Shown here: positions 9,781-18,006 of the stretch, in pieces
Numbering within the stretch: position 1 is the first letter of the stretch
How the letters are laid out: every line of letters starts with the position of its first letter
Assembly: GCF_004217045.1 (NCBI RefSeq)
Contig: NZ_SGXM01000009.1
Coordinates: 124,001 to 188,000 of the forward strand
Direction: 5' to 3'
From: Cupriavidus agavae
GTDB taxonomy: Bacteria; Pseudomonadota; Gammaproteobacteria; Burkholderiales; Burkholderiaceae
DNA: 64,000 bases
The notes under the pieces: model-generated
What the model was told of the DNA's origin: nothing
What the model saw: the letters and a program-made list of their open reading frames with translations, nothing else
Databases searched by the model: none
Program-made: the position numbers and the translations under genes

Positions 9781-11083
9781 GGCGCGCTCCGGCCACGCCC
9801 GCACCGGCGGGCGCGGCCATCCGCAGCAGGCAGGCCACACGCTCGACGGCGCCGTCCGGCCCGCGCACGGGCGCCAGGCGCGCCTGGATATGCACGTCGC
9901 GGCCGTCCAGATGCACCTCGTAGGCGTCGCTGCTGGTGTCGCGCTGGCCGCTGGCCACCGCGTCCCAGCCGGCCTGCGCGAACGGCCGGTTGGCAATGTC
10001 CACGCGGTCGAGCCAGTCGCGGATATTGCGCAGCTGGGTGGCCTCCGCGCCCAGCACGGCCTCGGCCGATTCCCCCCAGACGGCAGCGCCGGTCACCGCG
10101 TCGAACTCCACGCTGGCCACGCCGGTGGCGTGCAGCGTGCGCTCGTAGCGCAACTGCCACTCGCGCGCCGTGGTCAGCGCCAGCCGCCGCGCCTCGTTGA
10201 GCGCGCGGCCCACGAGCAGCAGCACCGCCCAGACCCAGACGTAGGCCTGCACCTCGATCACGGCCTCGCCCTGGAACCCTTCGTTGATCGTGAACGGGCC
10301 GCCGCCATTGGCGGTCAGCCAGATGATCAGCACCGCGCCCAGCAGCGTGGCCACCGAGCCGCCGCGCGGGCCCCAGAACATCGACGCCAGCAGCAGGAAC
10401 GGCATCGGCAGGTACGTCAGCGTGGGCGCCACGGCGTCGAAGCGCTCGTGCATGCTGGGATGAAACACCACCAGCGTGGTCAGCAGGAACAGCCCGAACA
10501 TGCCCGCGCCGGCGCCGAACTGCTTCATCGGCATGCCGCCCGAGCGCTTGACCGCGAAGCCCCGGAAGCCGGTAATGACCGGCGCCACCAGCAGGATGCC
10601 CACCACGGTGGAGAACGCCCACGCGCGCCACTCGGCGGCGAAGGCGATGTTGCCGGGCCGCAGCCAGCGCCAGAACTCGTTGGCCAGCGTGGCGCCCACC
10701 GCGCCGGTCACCATGGCGCCCACCACCATCAGCGCCGCCTGCAACAGCGGCTGGGGCGGCTCGCGCTGCCCGCGTGCGGCGATGGCCGCGCCCAGCGCGA
10801 TGCTGCCGGTTTCGATCGCCGCGAAGGCCAGCGAGGCGCCGGCATCCAGATCGTGCGCGGCCAGCCCCCAGAGCAGCGACGCCACGGCGGTGCCCGCCAG
10901 CACGGCCAGTCGGCGGCCCGGTGCGCACACCAGCCAGGCCCCGAAGCTGACGCCCGAGGCCAGCCACACCGCCACGGCCTGGGTCTCGCTGGCCGCCATG
11001 GCACCGGACAGTACCGCGATGGCCAGGTAGGCCACGGCGACGAGCGTCGCCACCACGACAAAGCGTGTGCCTGCGGATTGCAT
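9773..11083 (-). CDS. MASE1-domain membrane sensor with PAS domain, no output domain
   Basis: The 436-residue protein opens with about eight to nine membrane segments (residues 5-285) typical of the MASE1 sensory domain, including AVWLASGVSFGAWLVCAPGRRLAVLAG and FWGPRGGSVATLLGAVLIIWL. A PAS-like domain follows (about 300-425, ATGVASVEFDAVTGAAVWGESAEAVLGAEA and VHIQARLAPVRGPDGAVERVACLLRM). In most proteins MASE1 precedes a histidine kinase or GGDEF domain; here the chain ends after PAS. Its stop overlaps the start of the hydrolase-ACBP gene (ATGCGTGA), so the two are probably translated together, and the sensor may act through that partner. An AGGAG ribosome site precedes the ATG. It diverges from the HdeD-like gene. 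Confidence 0.82.
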   Translation of the reverse strand: MQSAGTRFVVVATLVAVAYLAIAVLSGAMAASETQAVAVWLASGVSFGAWLVCAPGRRLAVLAGTAVASLLWGLAAHDLDAGASLAFAAIETGSIALGAAIAARGQREPPQPLLQAALMVVGAMVTGAVGATLANEFWRWLRPGNIAFAAEWRAWAFSTVVGILLVAPVITGFRGFAVKRSGGMPMKQFGAGAGMFGLFLLTTLVVFHPSMHERFDAVAPTLTYLPMPFLLLASMFWGPRGGSVATLLGAVLIIWLTANGGGPFTINEGFQGEAVIEVQAYVWVWAVLLLVGRALNEARRLALTTAREWQLRYERTLHATGVASVEFDAVTGAAVWGESAEAVLGAEATQLRNIRDWLDRVDIANRPFAQAGWDAVASGQRDTSSDAYEVHLDGRDVHIQARLAPVRGPDGAVERVACLLRMAAPAGAGVAGARHA

Positions 11084-11201
11084 GGGAAGGTCTCCTGAAG
11101 CGGGAAGGGCCGGGGGCGGCGATGTGACGATAGTAATACAAGGTCGCGCGGGCGCAACGTTGTGGCTAGAATCCGCGGGGAGACCGTCGCCTGGGGAAAC
11201 G

Positions 11202-12653
11202 ATGATCCGCCTCGTGCTGATCCTGTTGGGATTCGACTATCTGCGCGAGCGCGCGCGCGGAATGTTCTGGCTCGGCATCGCCTTCCTGGCGGCCGGCGTC
11301 GCGCTGTTCGTCGACGGCCTGGACAGCGCGCGCTTCTTTCCGCTGGAACTGTTCGCCATGCTGCTGCTGGCGGCCGGGGTGGGCACGTTCGTGGTGGCCA
11401 TCGTCGGCGCCGGGGGCATGCGCGCGATGCGCATCTTCAAGGCGCTGTCGCTGTGCGTGGCGGCATCGCTGGTGCTGGCGGGCCACCATCACGGCAATTT
11501 CTGGCTGTCGATGATCTTCGGCACGCTGTTTCTGGTCGACGGCTTGCTGCAGTGCATCTCTGCCAGCGTGGTGCGGTTTCCGCGCTGGCGCTGGGCCGTG
11601 GGCATGGGCGTGCTCGAAATCCTGATCGCCATCTTCTTCTACCAGCCGTGGCCCACGCATTACGCCGGCACCGTGCCGTACGCGCTGTCGATGTGGCTGC
11701 TGTTCGGCGGCTGGAGCATGGTGATGCTGGCCTACCGCGCCATGCGGATTCCCGAGACGGCCACCATCGAGAGCCTGATGCACGGCCCGCGCCGGCGCCA
11801 TGGCCGGGTGGCGCCGCACGAGCAGCGCACCGCGCCGCCGCTCTGGACGGCCGACGCCGAGCAGGCGCCCGTGCACAAGATGACCAAGACGCTGCTGTTC
11901 CCGCCGCCGCGCGACCTGCCGCCCGAGACCGGGGCTGACGCCGCCGCGCTGACCGTGCACGTCTGGACACCCTCGGGCGCGGGCCAGCCGTTGCGGCGGC
12001 GCCCGCTGATCGACCGCTATATCGCCGCGGTGGACGCCAGCGGCGCGATCTGGACCGGCCATGCGGCGCTGCAGTCGCCTGAAGGCATCTACATCAGCTT
12101 CGATCCGGCCGAGCCGCTGAGCCGCACGCCCGAGAGCGTGACGCAGGCGTTGCGTGCGTCGGTCGATAACGACGTGGCCGGCATCTTCGAGCCCGATTAC
12201 CCGTCCGAGGCGGCGCGGCGCGGCGAATCCACGGCGCGCGTCTATCTGCGCAACTATGACGCGGCGCGGCTGGAGCGCTTCTGGCATGCCTGGCGCGCCG
12301 ATACCACCTACAACCTGACCTACCGGAACTGCGCCGTCAGCGTGGCGCGTGCGCTCGAAGCCGCCGTGGAGGGGGCGCTGCTGCGCCGGCGCGGCAACCG
12401 GCACACCTGGGGCATCCTGCTGCAGGTCATGCTGACGCCCGAACTGTGGCTGGCCGCCCAGATCCGCAAACGCGGCAAGACCATGGCGTGGACGCCGGGG
12501 CTGGTGCGCGACTATGCCCGCGCGCTGAGCCTGCTGGTGGATTCCCATGGCCAGGCAAAGTCACGCTGGCGCTTGCACCTGCCCGTGCTGAAGCGGCTGC
12601 GCGCGCAGCGCCGGCAATGGCGGCGCGACGACGGGGAAGGGCAGGCGGGCTGA
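11202..12653 (+). CDS. HdeD-like membrane protein fused to a putative papain-fold (His-before-Cys) domain
   Basis: With the ATG at 11202 the protein has 483 residues. Residues 1-195 contain about six membrane segments of the DUF308/HdeD type (GMFWLGIAFLAAGVALFVDG, and the glycine-rich FGTLFLVDGLLQ). A basic and proline-rich linker follows, then a soluble domain from about 245. That domain has His287 in WTGHAALQSPEGIYISF and Cys377 in NLTYRNCAVSVARALE, an order (His before Cys) seen in circularly permuted papain-like families. HdeD itself is an acid-stress membrane protein. The fused domain could be a peptidase, amidase or acyltransferase; this is inference from spacing and pattern. It converges with the VWA gene. 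Confidence 0.72.
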   Translation: MIRLVLILLGFDYLRERARGMFWLGIAFLAAGVALFVDGLDSARFFPLELFAMLLLAAGVGTFVVAIVGAGGMRAMRIFKALSLCVAASLVLAGHHHGNFWLSMIFGTLFLVDGLLQCISASVVRFPRWRWAVGMGVLEILIAIFFYQPWPTHYAGTVPYALSMWLLFGGWSMVMLAYRAMRIPETATIESLMHGPRRRHGRVAPHEQRTAPPLWTADAEQAPVHKMTKTLLFPPPRDLPPETGADAAALTVHVWTPSGAGQPLRRRPLIDRYIAAVDASGAIWTGHAALQSPEGIYISFDPAEPLSRTPESVTQALRASVDNDVAGIFEPDYPSEAARRGESTARVYLRNYDAARLERFWHAWRADTTYNLTYRNCAVSVARALEAAVEGALLRRRGNRHTWGILLQVMLTPELWLAAQIRKRGKTMAWTPGLVRDYARALSLLVDSHGQAKSRWRLHLPVLKRLRAQRRQWRRDDGEGQAG

Positions 12654-12667
12654 CCGGCGGGGGCGCT

Positions 12668-13732
12668 TCAGCGCCGGAACCACAGCATCGACAGCGTGCC
12701 CGCCAGCAGCAGCAACACCGCCGCCGTGGCCGCCAGCAGCGCGCTGACCTCGGTTTCCTTGCGTTCCAGCGCAAAGCGGGCACTCAACTGGCGATACACC
12801 TGCGACAGGTCGGCTGCCGAGCCGGCCTGGAAGTACTCCCCGCCGGTCATCGTCGCCACCGCGCGCAAGGACGGCTCGTCGAGCTGCATGAAGTACGACA
12901 GGCTCGGCTCTCCGGCCACGCCGCCCTGCGGCGAGCCGAATCCCACCGTATAGACCCGCACGCCGCGCTGGGCGGCCATGCGCGCCGCGTCGAGCGGGTC
13001 GGGGCCCGTGGTGCGCCGGCCGTCGCTGAGCAGGATCACCGCCCCGTGCCGGTACGACCCCGGTTGCACCGGCGGCCGCTCCTGCTCGCGCTTGCGGGCC
13101 GCATCGGCGGCGGCGGCCTCGTCGAGCGGGGCCGTGCGGGCGCCAAAGCGCGACGCCTCGGTGCTGAACAGGATGGTTTCCAGGTCGATCCCGTCGTCGG
13201 GAAACAGCACGGCCAGCGACTGGATCAGTCCGCTGCCGGTGGCGGTGCCGCGCTGCAGCTGGAAGCGGTCGATCGCATCGAGCATGTCCTGGCGGTTCGA
13301 CGTGGGGGGCAGCACCACGGTCGCCGTGGTGGCAAAGGAAACGATGCCGAGCCGCACGCTGGCGGGCAGCCCCACGATCAGGTCGCGCGCGGCCTGCTGC
13401 GCCGCGGTCATCCGGGTGGGTGCCACATCGGTGGCTTCCATGCTGCGCGAGACATCCATCGCCAGCACCAGCGTGATGACGTCGGACGGCAGCGTCACGG
13501 TAGCCACCGGCCGCGCGCACGCAATCAGTGCAGCGGCCAGGCCGAGCAGGCACAGAAACGGGGGAACATGGCGGCGCACACGCTGGCGGGGGCCCAGCGC
13601 GGCGCGCGGCAATGAAAGGCTTGCATAGAGAACCGCGCCCTTCTTGCGCCGTGCGATCAGATACAGGTAGGCGGCTGCCAGCAACGGGAGCGCCAGCAGC
13701 AGCCAGAGCACTTGTGGCCAGAGAAACTGCAT
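12668..13732 (-). CDS. VWA-domain membrane protein (BatA-like)
   Basis: The 354-residue protein has an N-terminal membrane segment pair (LWLLLALPLLAAAYLYLIA and FLCLLGLAAALIACA), a von Willebrand A domain at about 90-300 with an intact MIDAS motif (AMDVSRSMEATDVAP, D-x-S-x-S), and a C-terminal membrane helix followed by WFRR. This layout is that of BatA/BatB proteins, which work with MoxR ATPases and DUF58 proteins. It diverges, with a 68-base gap, from the protease-MoxR-DUF58-VWA operon. It is related to the VWA protein at 16818-17906 in topology and motifs, so the locus carries two VWA paralogues of opposite orientation. Its partner metal or protein is unknown. Confidence 0.88.
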   Translation of the reverse strand: MQFLWPQVLWLLLALPLLAAAYLYLIARRKKGAVLYASLSLPRAALGPRQRVRRHVPPFLCLLGLAAALIACARPVATVTLPSDVITLVLAMDVSRSMEATDVAPTRMTAAQQAARDLIVGLPASVRLGIVSFATTATVVLPPTSNRQDMLDAIDRFQLQRGTATGSGLIQSLAVLFPDDGIDLETILFSTEASRFGARTAPLDEAAAADAARKREQERPPVQPGSYRHGAVILLSDGRRTTGPDPLDAARMAAQRGVRVYTVGFGSPQGGVAGEPSLSYFMQLDEPSLRAVATMTGGEYFQAGSAADLSQVYRQLSARFALERKETEVSALLAATAAVLLLLAGTLSMLWFRR

Positions 13733-13800
13733 GCCCTGCTCCTTGGCGCGTGGTTAAGAGGATGGTACTGTATTTTCCAAGGCGCGAAGGGAGGGCTGCG

Positions 13801-14808
13801 ATGAAGCGGAAGACGATCTACGGATGTGTCGCGGCAGTCATCGTGCTGGTCGTCGCGGGCGGCTTCCTCGCCACGTCGATGGCGCCGCCGGCCCGCCGCG
13901 CGCTGACCCAGGCAGATATCGACAAGGCCGTGCTGCACACCCTGCAGACCAGGACGCTGCCGTCGCGCCCGGCCCGCGCGGCCGAGGCGGTGCGGGAGTC
14001 GGTGGTCGAAGTCATGAGCTATTCGCCCAAGGACAAGCCCGCCAAAGTGGCGAAAGCCGCGCCCATTCCCGACGTGAAGCCCGATGGCTCGCCCGGCGAC
14101 TCCTCGCGCAAGCGCGCCCACACCTATCCCCAGCACAAGCCCTCGCCCAAGGCCGCCCCCGGCCCGTCGAAGAAGGCCGCGCCCACCCCGGCACCGGCTC
14201 CGGCGCCGGCACCGCGCGAGGAATCGGCGCAGGCCGACCCGCACAAGGAGGGTGGCGGCGAGCGGGACGAGGCCGGCCATATCGGCTCGGGCGTGGTGGT
14301 CACCGAAAGCGGCATGATCATCACCAGCTACCACGTGGTGGCCGACGCGCACCGCATCGAAGTCAGGTTCCACAACGGCCAGACCGCCGAGGCCACGCTG
14401 GCGCAGGCCATCCCCGAGAAGGACCTGGCCATCCTGCGTCCCCGTTCGATCCCGGACGACCTGCCGGCCGCCGTGCTGGGGTCGAGCCAGGACCTGGCGC
14501 CCGGCAGCGAGGTGGTGGCGGTGGGCTTTCCGTTCGGCATCGGCCCGTCGATCTCGGCCGGCGTGGTGTCGGGGCTGGACCGCGAGTTCGTCTCGCCGGA
14601 CCGCCGCCAGAAGCTCGACCGCCTGATCCAGTTCGACGCCGCGGCCAACCCCGGCAACTCGGGCGGCCCGCTCGTCAACATGGACGGCGAAGTGGTGGGC
14701 ATCGTCACCGCCATCCTGAATCCCAACCAGAGCGGCACCTTCATCGGCATCGGCTTCGCGATCACCATCGAGAGCGCCGGCGCCGCCATCGGATCTTCAC
14801 CTTTCTAG
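13801..14808 (+). CDS. Trypsin-like serine protease (S1C/HtrA-type catalytic domain, no PDZ)
   Basis: The 335-residue protein begins with one membrane helix (VAAVIVLVVAGGFLATSMA), so it is probably an inner-membrane protein with its bulk in the periplasm. A long Pro/Ala/Lys-rich linker covers about residues 85-150. The protease domain has the full triad: His178 in TSYHVVAD, Asp208 in EKDLAIL, and Ser287 in PGNSGGP. It ends soon after GFAITIE, so the PDZ domains of DegP/DegS are absent. The stop lies 14 bases before the moxR start, which suggests co-transcription. Inference: it may process envelope proteins for, or be controlled by, the MoxR-VWA machinery downstream. Confidence 0.87.
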   Translation: MKRKTIYGCVAAVIVLVVAGGFLATSMAPPARRALTQADIDKAVLHTLQTRTLPSRPARAAEAVRESVVEVMSYSPKDKPAKVAKAAPIPDVKPDGSPGDSSRKRAHTYPQHKPSPKAAPGPSKKAAPTPAPAPAPAPREESAQADPHKEGGGERDEAGHIGSGVVVTESGMIITSYHVVADAHRIEVRFHNGQTAEATLAQAIPEKDLAILRPRSIPDDLPAAVLGSSQDLAPGSEVVAVGFPFGIGPSISAGVVSGLDREFVSPDRRQKLDRLIQFDAAANPGNSGGPLVNMDGEVVGIVTAILNPNQSGTFIGIGFAITIESAGAAIGSSPF

Positions 14809-14822
14809 ACACGCGGGGGCTT

Positions 14823-15836
14823 ATGAACGACCAAGCACGGGACGCTGTGGACAGCGCCAACCTGATGGAGCGCCTGCTGTTCGAGGTGAAGCGCGTGGTG
14901 GTGGGGCAGGATCATTTCCTCGAACGGGTGCTGGTGGCGATGCTGTCCGGCGGCCACCTGCTGGTGGAGGGCGTGCCCGGGCTGGCCAAGACGCTGACGG
15001 TCAACACGCTGGCGCGCACCATGAGCGGCACGTTCAAGCGCATCCAGTTCACGCCAGACCTGCTGCCGGCCGACCTCGTCGGCACGCGCATGTACAACCA
15101 GGGCACGGGCGAGTTCTCGACGGTGCGCGGCCCGGTGTTCGCCAACCTGCTGCTGGCCGATGAAATCAACCGGGCGCCCGCCAAGGTGCAGAGCGCGCTG
15201 CTGGAAGTGATGCAGGAGAAACAGGTGACGATCGCCGGCGAAAGCCACCGCGTGCCCACCCCGTTCCTGGTCATGGCCACGCAGAACCCGATCGAGACCG
15301 AGGGCACGTACCCGCTGCCCGAGGCCCAGGTGGACCGCTTCATGATGAAGGTGCTGGTGGGCTACCCGAGCGAGGAGGAGGAAGTGGTCATCGTGAACCG
15401 GGTGACCGGGCCGCGCATCGGGGTGGGCGCCATCGCCACGCCGGAGCAGCTGGCCGGGCTGCAGGAGGCGTGCCGCAAGGTCTATGTCGATCCGGGGCTG
15501 ATCCAGTACGCGGTGCGCGTGGTGGCCGCCACGCGCAAGCCCGGCGGCTACGGGCTCGACGACCTGGACCGCTACGTGACGTTCGGCGCCAGCCCGCGCG
15601 CCACCATCGGCCTGATCGAGGGCGCCCGCGCGCTGGCCTTCCTGCGCGCGCGGCACTACGCGCTGCCCGAGGACGTGATCGACCTCGTGCCCGACGTGCT
15701 GCGCCACCGGCTGGTGCTGTCGTACGAGGCGATGTCCGACGGCGTGACCGCCGACCAGCTGGTGCACCGCATCCTGCAGGCGCTGCCGATGCCCGAACGG
15801 CCGCTGGAATCCCATGTTCAGGCGGCTGTTCGATAA
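14823..15836 (+). CDS. MoxR-family AAA+ ATPase
   Basis: The 337-residue cytoplasmic protein has an AAA+ core with Walker A GVPGLAKT near residue 47, Walker B LLLADEINRAP near 112, sensor 1 in MATQNPIE, and the MoxR-typical GTYPLPEAQVDRFMMK. MoxR ATPases act as chaperones that assemble or activate partners carrying a VWA domain. The partners here are probably the DUF58 and VWA proteins encoded downstream. Its end overlaps the start of the DUF58 gene by 23 bases. Start chosen at the ATG at 14823, which follows the protease stop closely. Confidence 0.93.
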   Translation: MNDQARDAVDSANLMERLLFEVKRVVVGQDHFLERVLVAMLSGGHLLVEGVPGLAKTLTVNTLARTMSGTFKRIQFTPDLLPADLVGTRMYNQGTGEFSTVRGPVFANLLLADEINRAPAKVQSALLEVMQEKQVTIAGESHRVPTPFLVMATQNPIETEGTYPLPEAQVDRFMMKVLVGYPSEEEEVVIVNRVTGPRIGVGAIATPEQLAGLQEACRKVYVDPGLIQYAVRVVAATRKPGGYGLDDLDRYVTFGASPRATIGLIEGARALAFLRARHYALPEDVIDLVPDVLRHRLVLSYEAMSDGVTADQLVHRILQALPMPERPLESHVQAAVR

Positions 15837-16821
15837 GCGCCGGCGCGCGCCGGACGCCCCTGTGCCGCCACCGGCACCAACGGTGCCGGCGGGCCGCCAG
15901 GCCGACGCGCTGCTGCGCCGGCTGGAATGGACCGTCGTGCGCCGGCTCGACGGCCTGCTGCAAGGCGACTACCGCACGCTGTTCCGGGGCTTCGGGCTGG
16001 ACCTGGCCGATCTGCGCGAGTACCGGCCCGGCGACGACGTGCGCCATATCGACTGGAACGTCACCGCGCGGCTGCAGCAGCCGCACGTGCGCGAGTTCCA
16101 GGAAGACCGCGAGGTGGCCGCCTGGTTCCTGCTCGACCTCAGCGGCTCGATCGACTTCGGCTCCGGCACGGTGCGCAAGCGCGACCTGCTCGGCGATTTC
16201 ACCACGGTCATGGCGATGCTGCTGACGCGCTACGGCAACCGCGTGGGCGCCGTGCTGTACGGCGGCGCCGGGCAGGCGGCCGCGTCGGTGGTGCCCGCCC
16301 GCGCCGGGCGCCGCCATCTGCTGCACCTGATCGACCGCATGCAGGCCACGCCGGCCGCCTCGCCCGGCGAAACGCGGCTCGGCGACCTGCTAGACCACGC
16401 CCGCGCCATGGCCCGGCGCCGCTCGGTGCTGTTCGTCGTATCCGATTTCATCAGTGCGCCGGGCTGGCAGGCGCCGCTGGCCATGCTGGCGCGGCGCCAC
16501 GAGGTGGTGGCGGTGCGGCTGGTCGATCCGCTTGAAATGGCGCTGCCCGACCTTGGCCTGGTGGTGCTGCAGGACGCCGAGACCGGCGAGCAGTTGTTCG
16601 TCGATACGCATGACCCGGCCTTCCGCAAGCGCTTTGCCGACGCGGCGGCGGCACGCGAGAACGAGTTGCGCGAGGGCTTCGCGCGGGCGGGCGTGGATTG
16701 CCTGACGCTGTCCACGTACGCCCGGCTCGACATGGCGCTGCTGCAGTTCGCGCGTGAGCGGCGCCACCGGCAGGGCGCCCCGGGGGCTCGTAACGCCGCC
16801 ACTGCCAGGGGAGCGGCATGA
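15814..16821 (+). CDS. DUF58-domain protein
   Basis: The 335-residue protein contains the DUF58 signature YRPGDDVRHIDWNVTAR at about residues 68-84, and a VWA-like fold after it with the motif LLDLSGSIDFGSG. DUF58 proteins are almost always encoded beside moxR and are thought to be part of the same assembly complex. Unlike many members, no N-terminal membrane segment is evident. The first 30 residues are basic and proline-rich. It overlaps moxR upstream by 23 bases and the VWA gene downstream by 4 bases (ATGA), so the three are tightly coupled. Confidence 0.9.
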   Translation: MFRRLFDKRRRAPDAPVPPPAPTVPAGRQADALLRRLEWTVVRRLDGLLQGDYRTLFRGFGLDLADLREYRPGDDVRHIDWNVTARLQQPHVREFQEDREVAAWFLLDLSGSIDFGSGTVRKRDLLGDFTTVMAMLLTRYGNRVGAVLYGGAGQAAASVVPARAGRRHLLHLIDRMQATPAASPGETRLGDLLDHARAMARRRSVLFVVSDFISAPGWQAPLAMLARRHEVVAVRLVDPLEMALPDLGLVVLQDAETGEQLFVDTHDPAFRKRFADAAAARENELREGFARAGVDCLTLSTYARLDMALLQFARERRHRQGAPGARNAATARGAA

Positions 16822-17906
16822 TCGATGCCACGCAGGCCCTCGCGGCCATCAACCGGCTGCCGGCGGTCAGCTTCCTGTGGCCCGGCATGCTGTGGCTGAT
16901 GGCGCTGCTGCTGGTGCTGGCGGCCGCCTATGTCTGGCTGGACCGCCGGCGCCGCCGCACGGCCGTGGCGTATCCCGCGCTGCGCACGGTGGGGCTGGCC
17001 ACGCCGGGCCGCGCCGGCTGGCGGCGCCACGTGGCGCCGCTGCTGATCCTCGTGGCGCTGGCCGCGCTGACGTTCGCCATCGCCCGGCCCCAGGCGGTGC
17101 TGACGCTGCCGTCGCGGCTCGATACGGTAGTGCTGGTGGTGGATCTGTCCGGCAGCATGCGGGCCCGCGATGTGGCGCCAACCCGCATCCGCGCCGCCCA
17201 ACTGGCCGCGCGCAGCCTCGTGGATGCCCAGCCGGCCGGCGTCAAGGTGGCCATCGTGGCGATGGCTGGCACCGCCGCCGTGGCGCAGCCGCCCACGCGC
17301 AGCAAGGAGGAAGCCACCGCCGCCATCGAACGGCTGCAGCCGCAGGGCGGCACCGCGCTTGGCAACGGCATGCTGGTGGCGTTGACCACGCTGCTGCCGC
17401 AGGCCGCGGGCGACGCCCAGCGGCTGATGAACGACGAGGAACCGTCGCGCAAGGGGCAGGGCGCGGGCGTCAGCCCCGATGCCGATACCGAGGCAGTGGC
17501 GCCGGGCTCGTACGCGCCCGGTGCCATCGTGCTGTTCTCGGATGGCGAAAGCAACGCGGGCCCGACCACGTTGCAGGCCGCGCAACTGGCCGCCGCGCAC
17601 GGCGTGCGGGTTTACACCGTGGGGGTGGGCACGCCCGAGGGGGTGGTGCTGTCCGTGGATGGCTGGTCGGCGCGCGTCAAGCTCGACGAGGCCGTGCTGA
17701 AGCAGGTGGCCGATGCCACCGGCGCCGAGTATTTCCGTATCGAGGATGCCTCGGGCATGAAGAAGGTCTACCGCACGCTGGGCACCCGGCTGGCCTTCGA
17801 CAAGCGCGATCAGGTGGAGATTACGGCATTTTTCGCAGCATTCGGCGCGCTGCTGGCGGCGTGCGCCGGCATGCTGTCGCTCTGGTGGTTCGGTCGGGTC
17901 ATGTAG
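16818..17906 (+). CDS. VWA-domain membrane protein (BatA/BatB-like)
   Basis: The 362-residue protein has two N-terminal membrane segments (FLWPGMLWLMALLLVLAAAYVWL and APLLILVALAALTFAIA), a VWA domain with intact MIDAS (VVDLSGSMRARDVAPTRI), and a C-terminal membrane helix (ALLAACAGMLSLWWF). The VWA domain is interrupted by a polar insert around residues 190-230 (NDEEPSRKGQGAGVSPDADTE). It overlaps the DUF58 gene by 4 bases and is the last gene of the operon. Family knowledge: such proteins form membrane complexes with MoxR and DUF58 proteins, linked to stress tolerance in some species. Confidence 0.9.
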   Translation: MIDATQALAAINRLPAVSFLWPGMLWLMALLLVLAAAYVWLDRRRRRTAVAYPALRTVGLATPGRAGWRRHVAPLLILVALAALTFAIARPQAVLTLPSRLDTVVLVVDLSGSMRARDVAPTRIRAAQLAARSLVDAQPAGVKVAIVAMAGTAAVAQPPTRSKEEATAAIERLQPQGGTALGNGMLVALTTLLPQAAGDAQRLMNDEEPSRKGQGAGVSPDADTEAVAPGSYAPGAIVLFSDGESNAGPTTLQAAQLAAAHGVRVYTVGVGTPEGVVLSVDGWSARVKLDEAVLKQVADATGAEYFRIEDASGMKKVYRTLGTRLAFDKRDQVEITAFFAAFGALLAACAGMLSLWWFGRVM

Positions 17907-18006
17907 CCGGGCGGGCGGCGGTTCAGGATATCGAAACATTCGTCGCAGCTTCCGGGCGGTTCTGGCTACAGTGCAGGCATCCAGAAAGCCAGAAAGGAAG
18001 CCGCCC

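Noticed and set aside
9781..9996. N-terminal extension of the hydrolase-ACBP protein
   Set aside because: The extra 72 residues are Arg/Ala/Trp-rich shadow sequence of the MASE1-PAS gene; the ATG at 9780 begins directly at the hydrolase fold and shows coupling overlap.
8218..10200. Long plus-strand open frame opposite the hydrolase-ACBP gene
   Set aside because: The minus-strand reading has three recognisable domains; the plus-strand reading has none.
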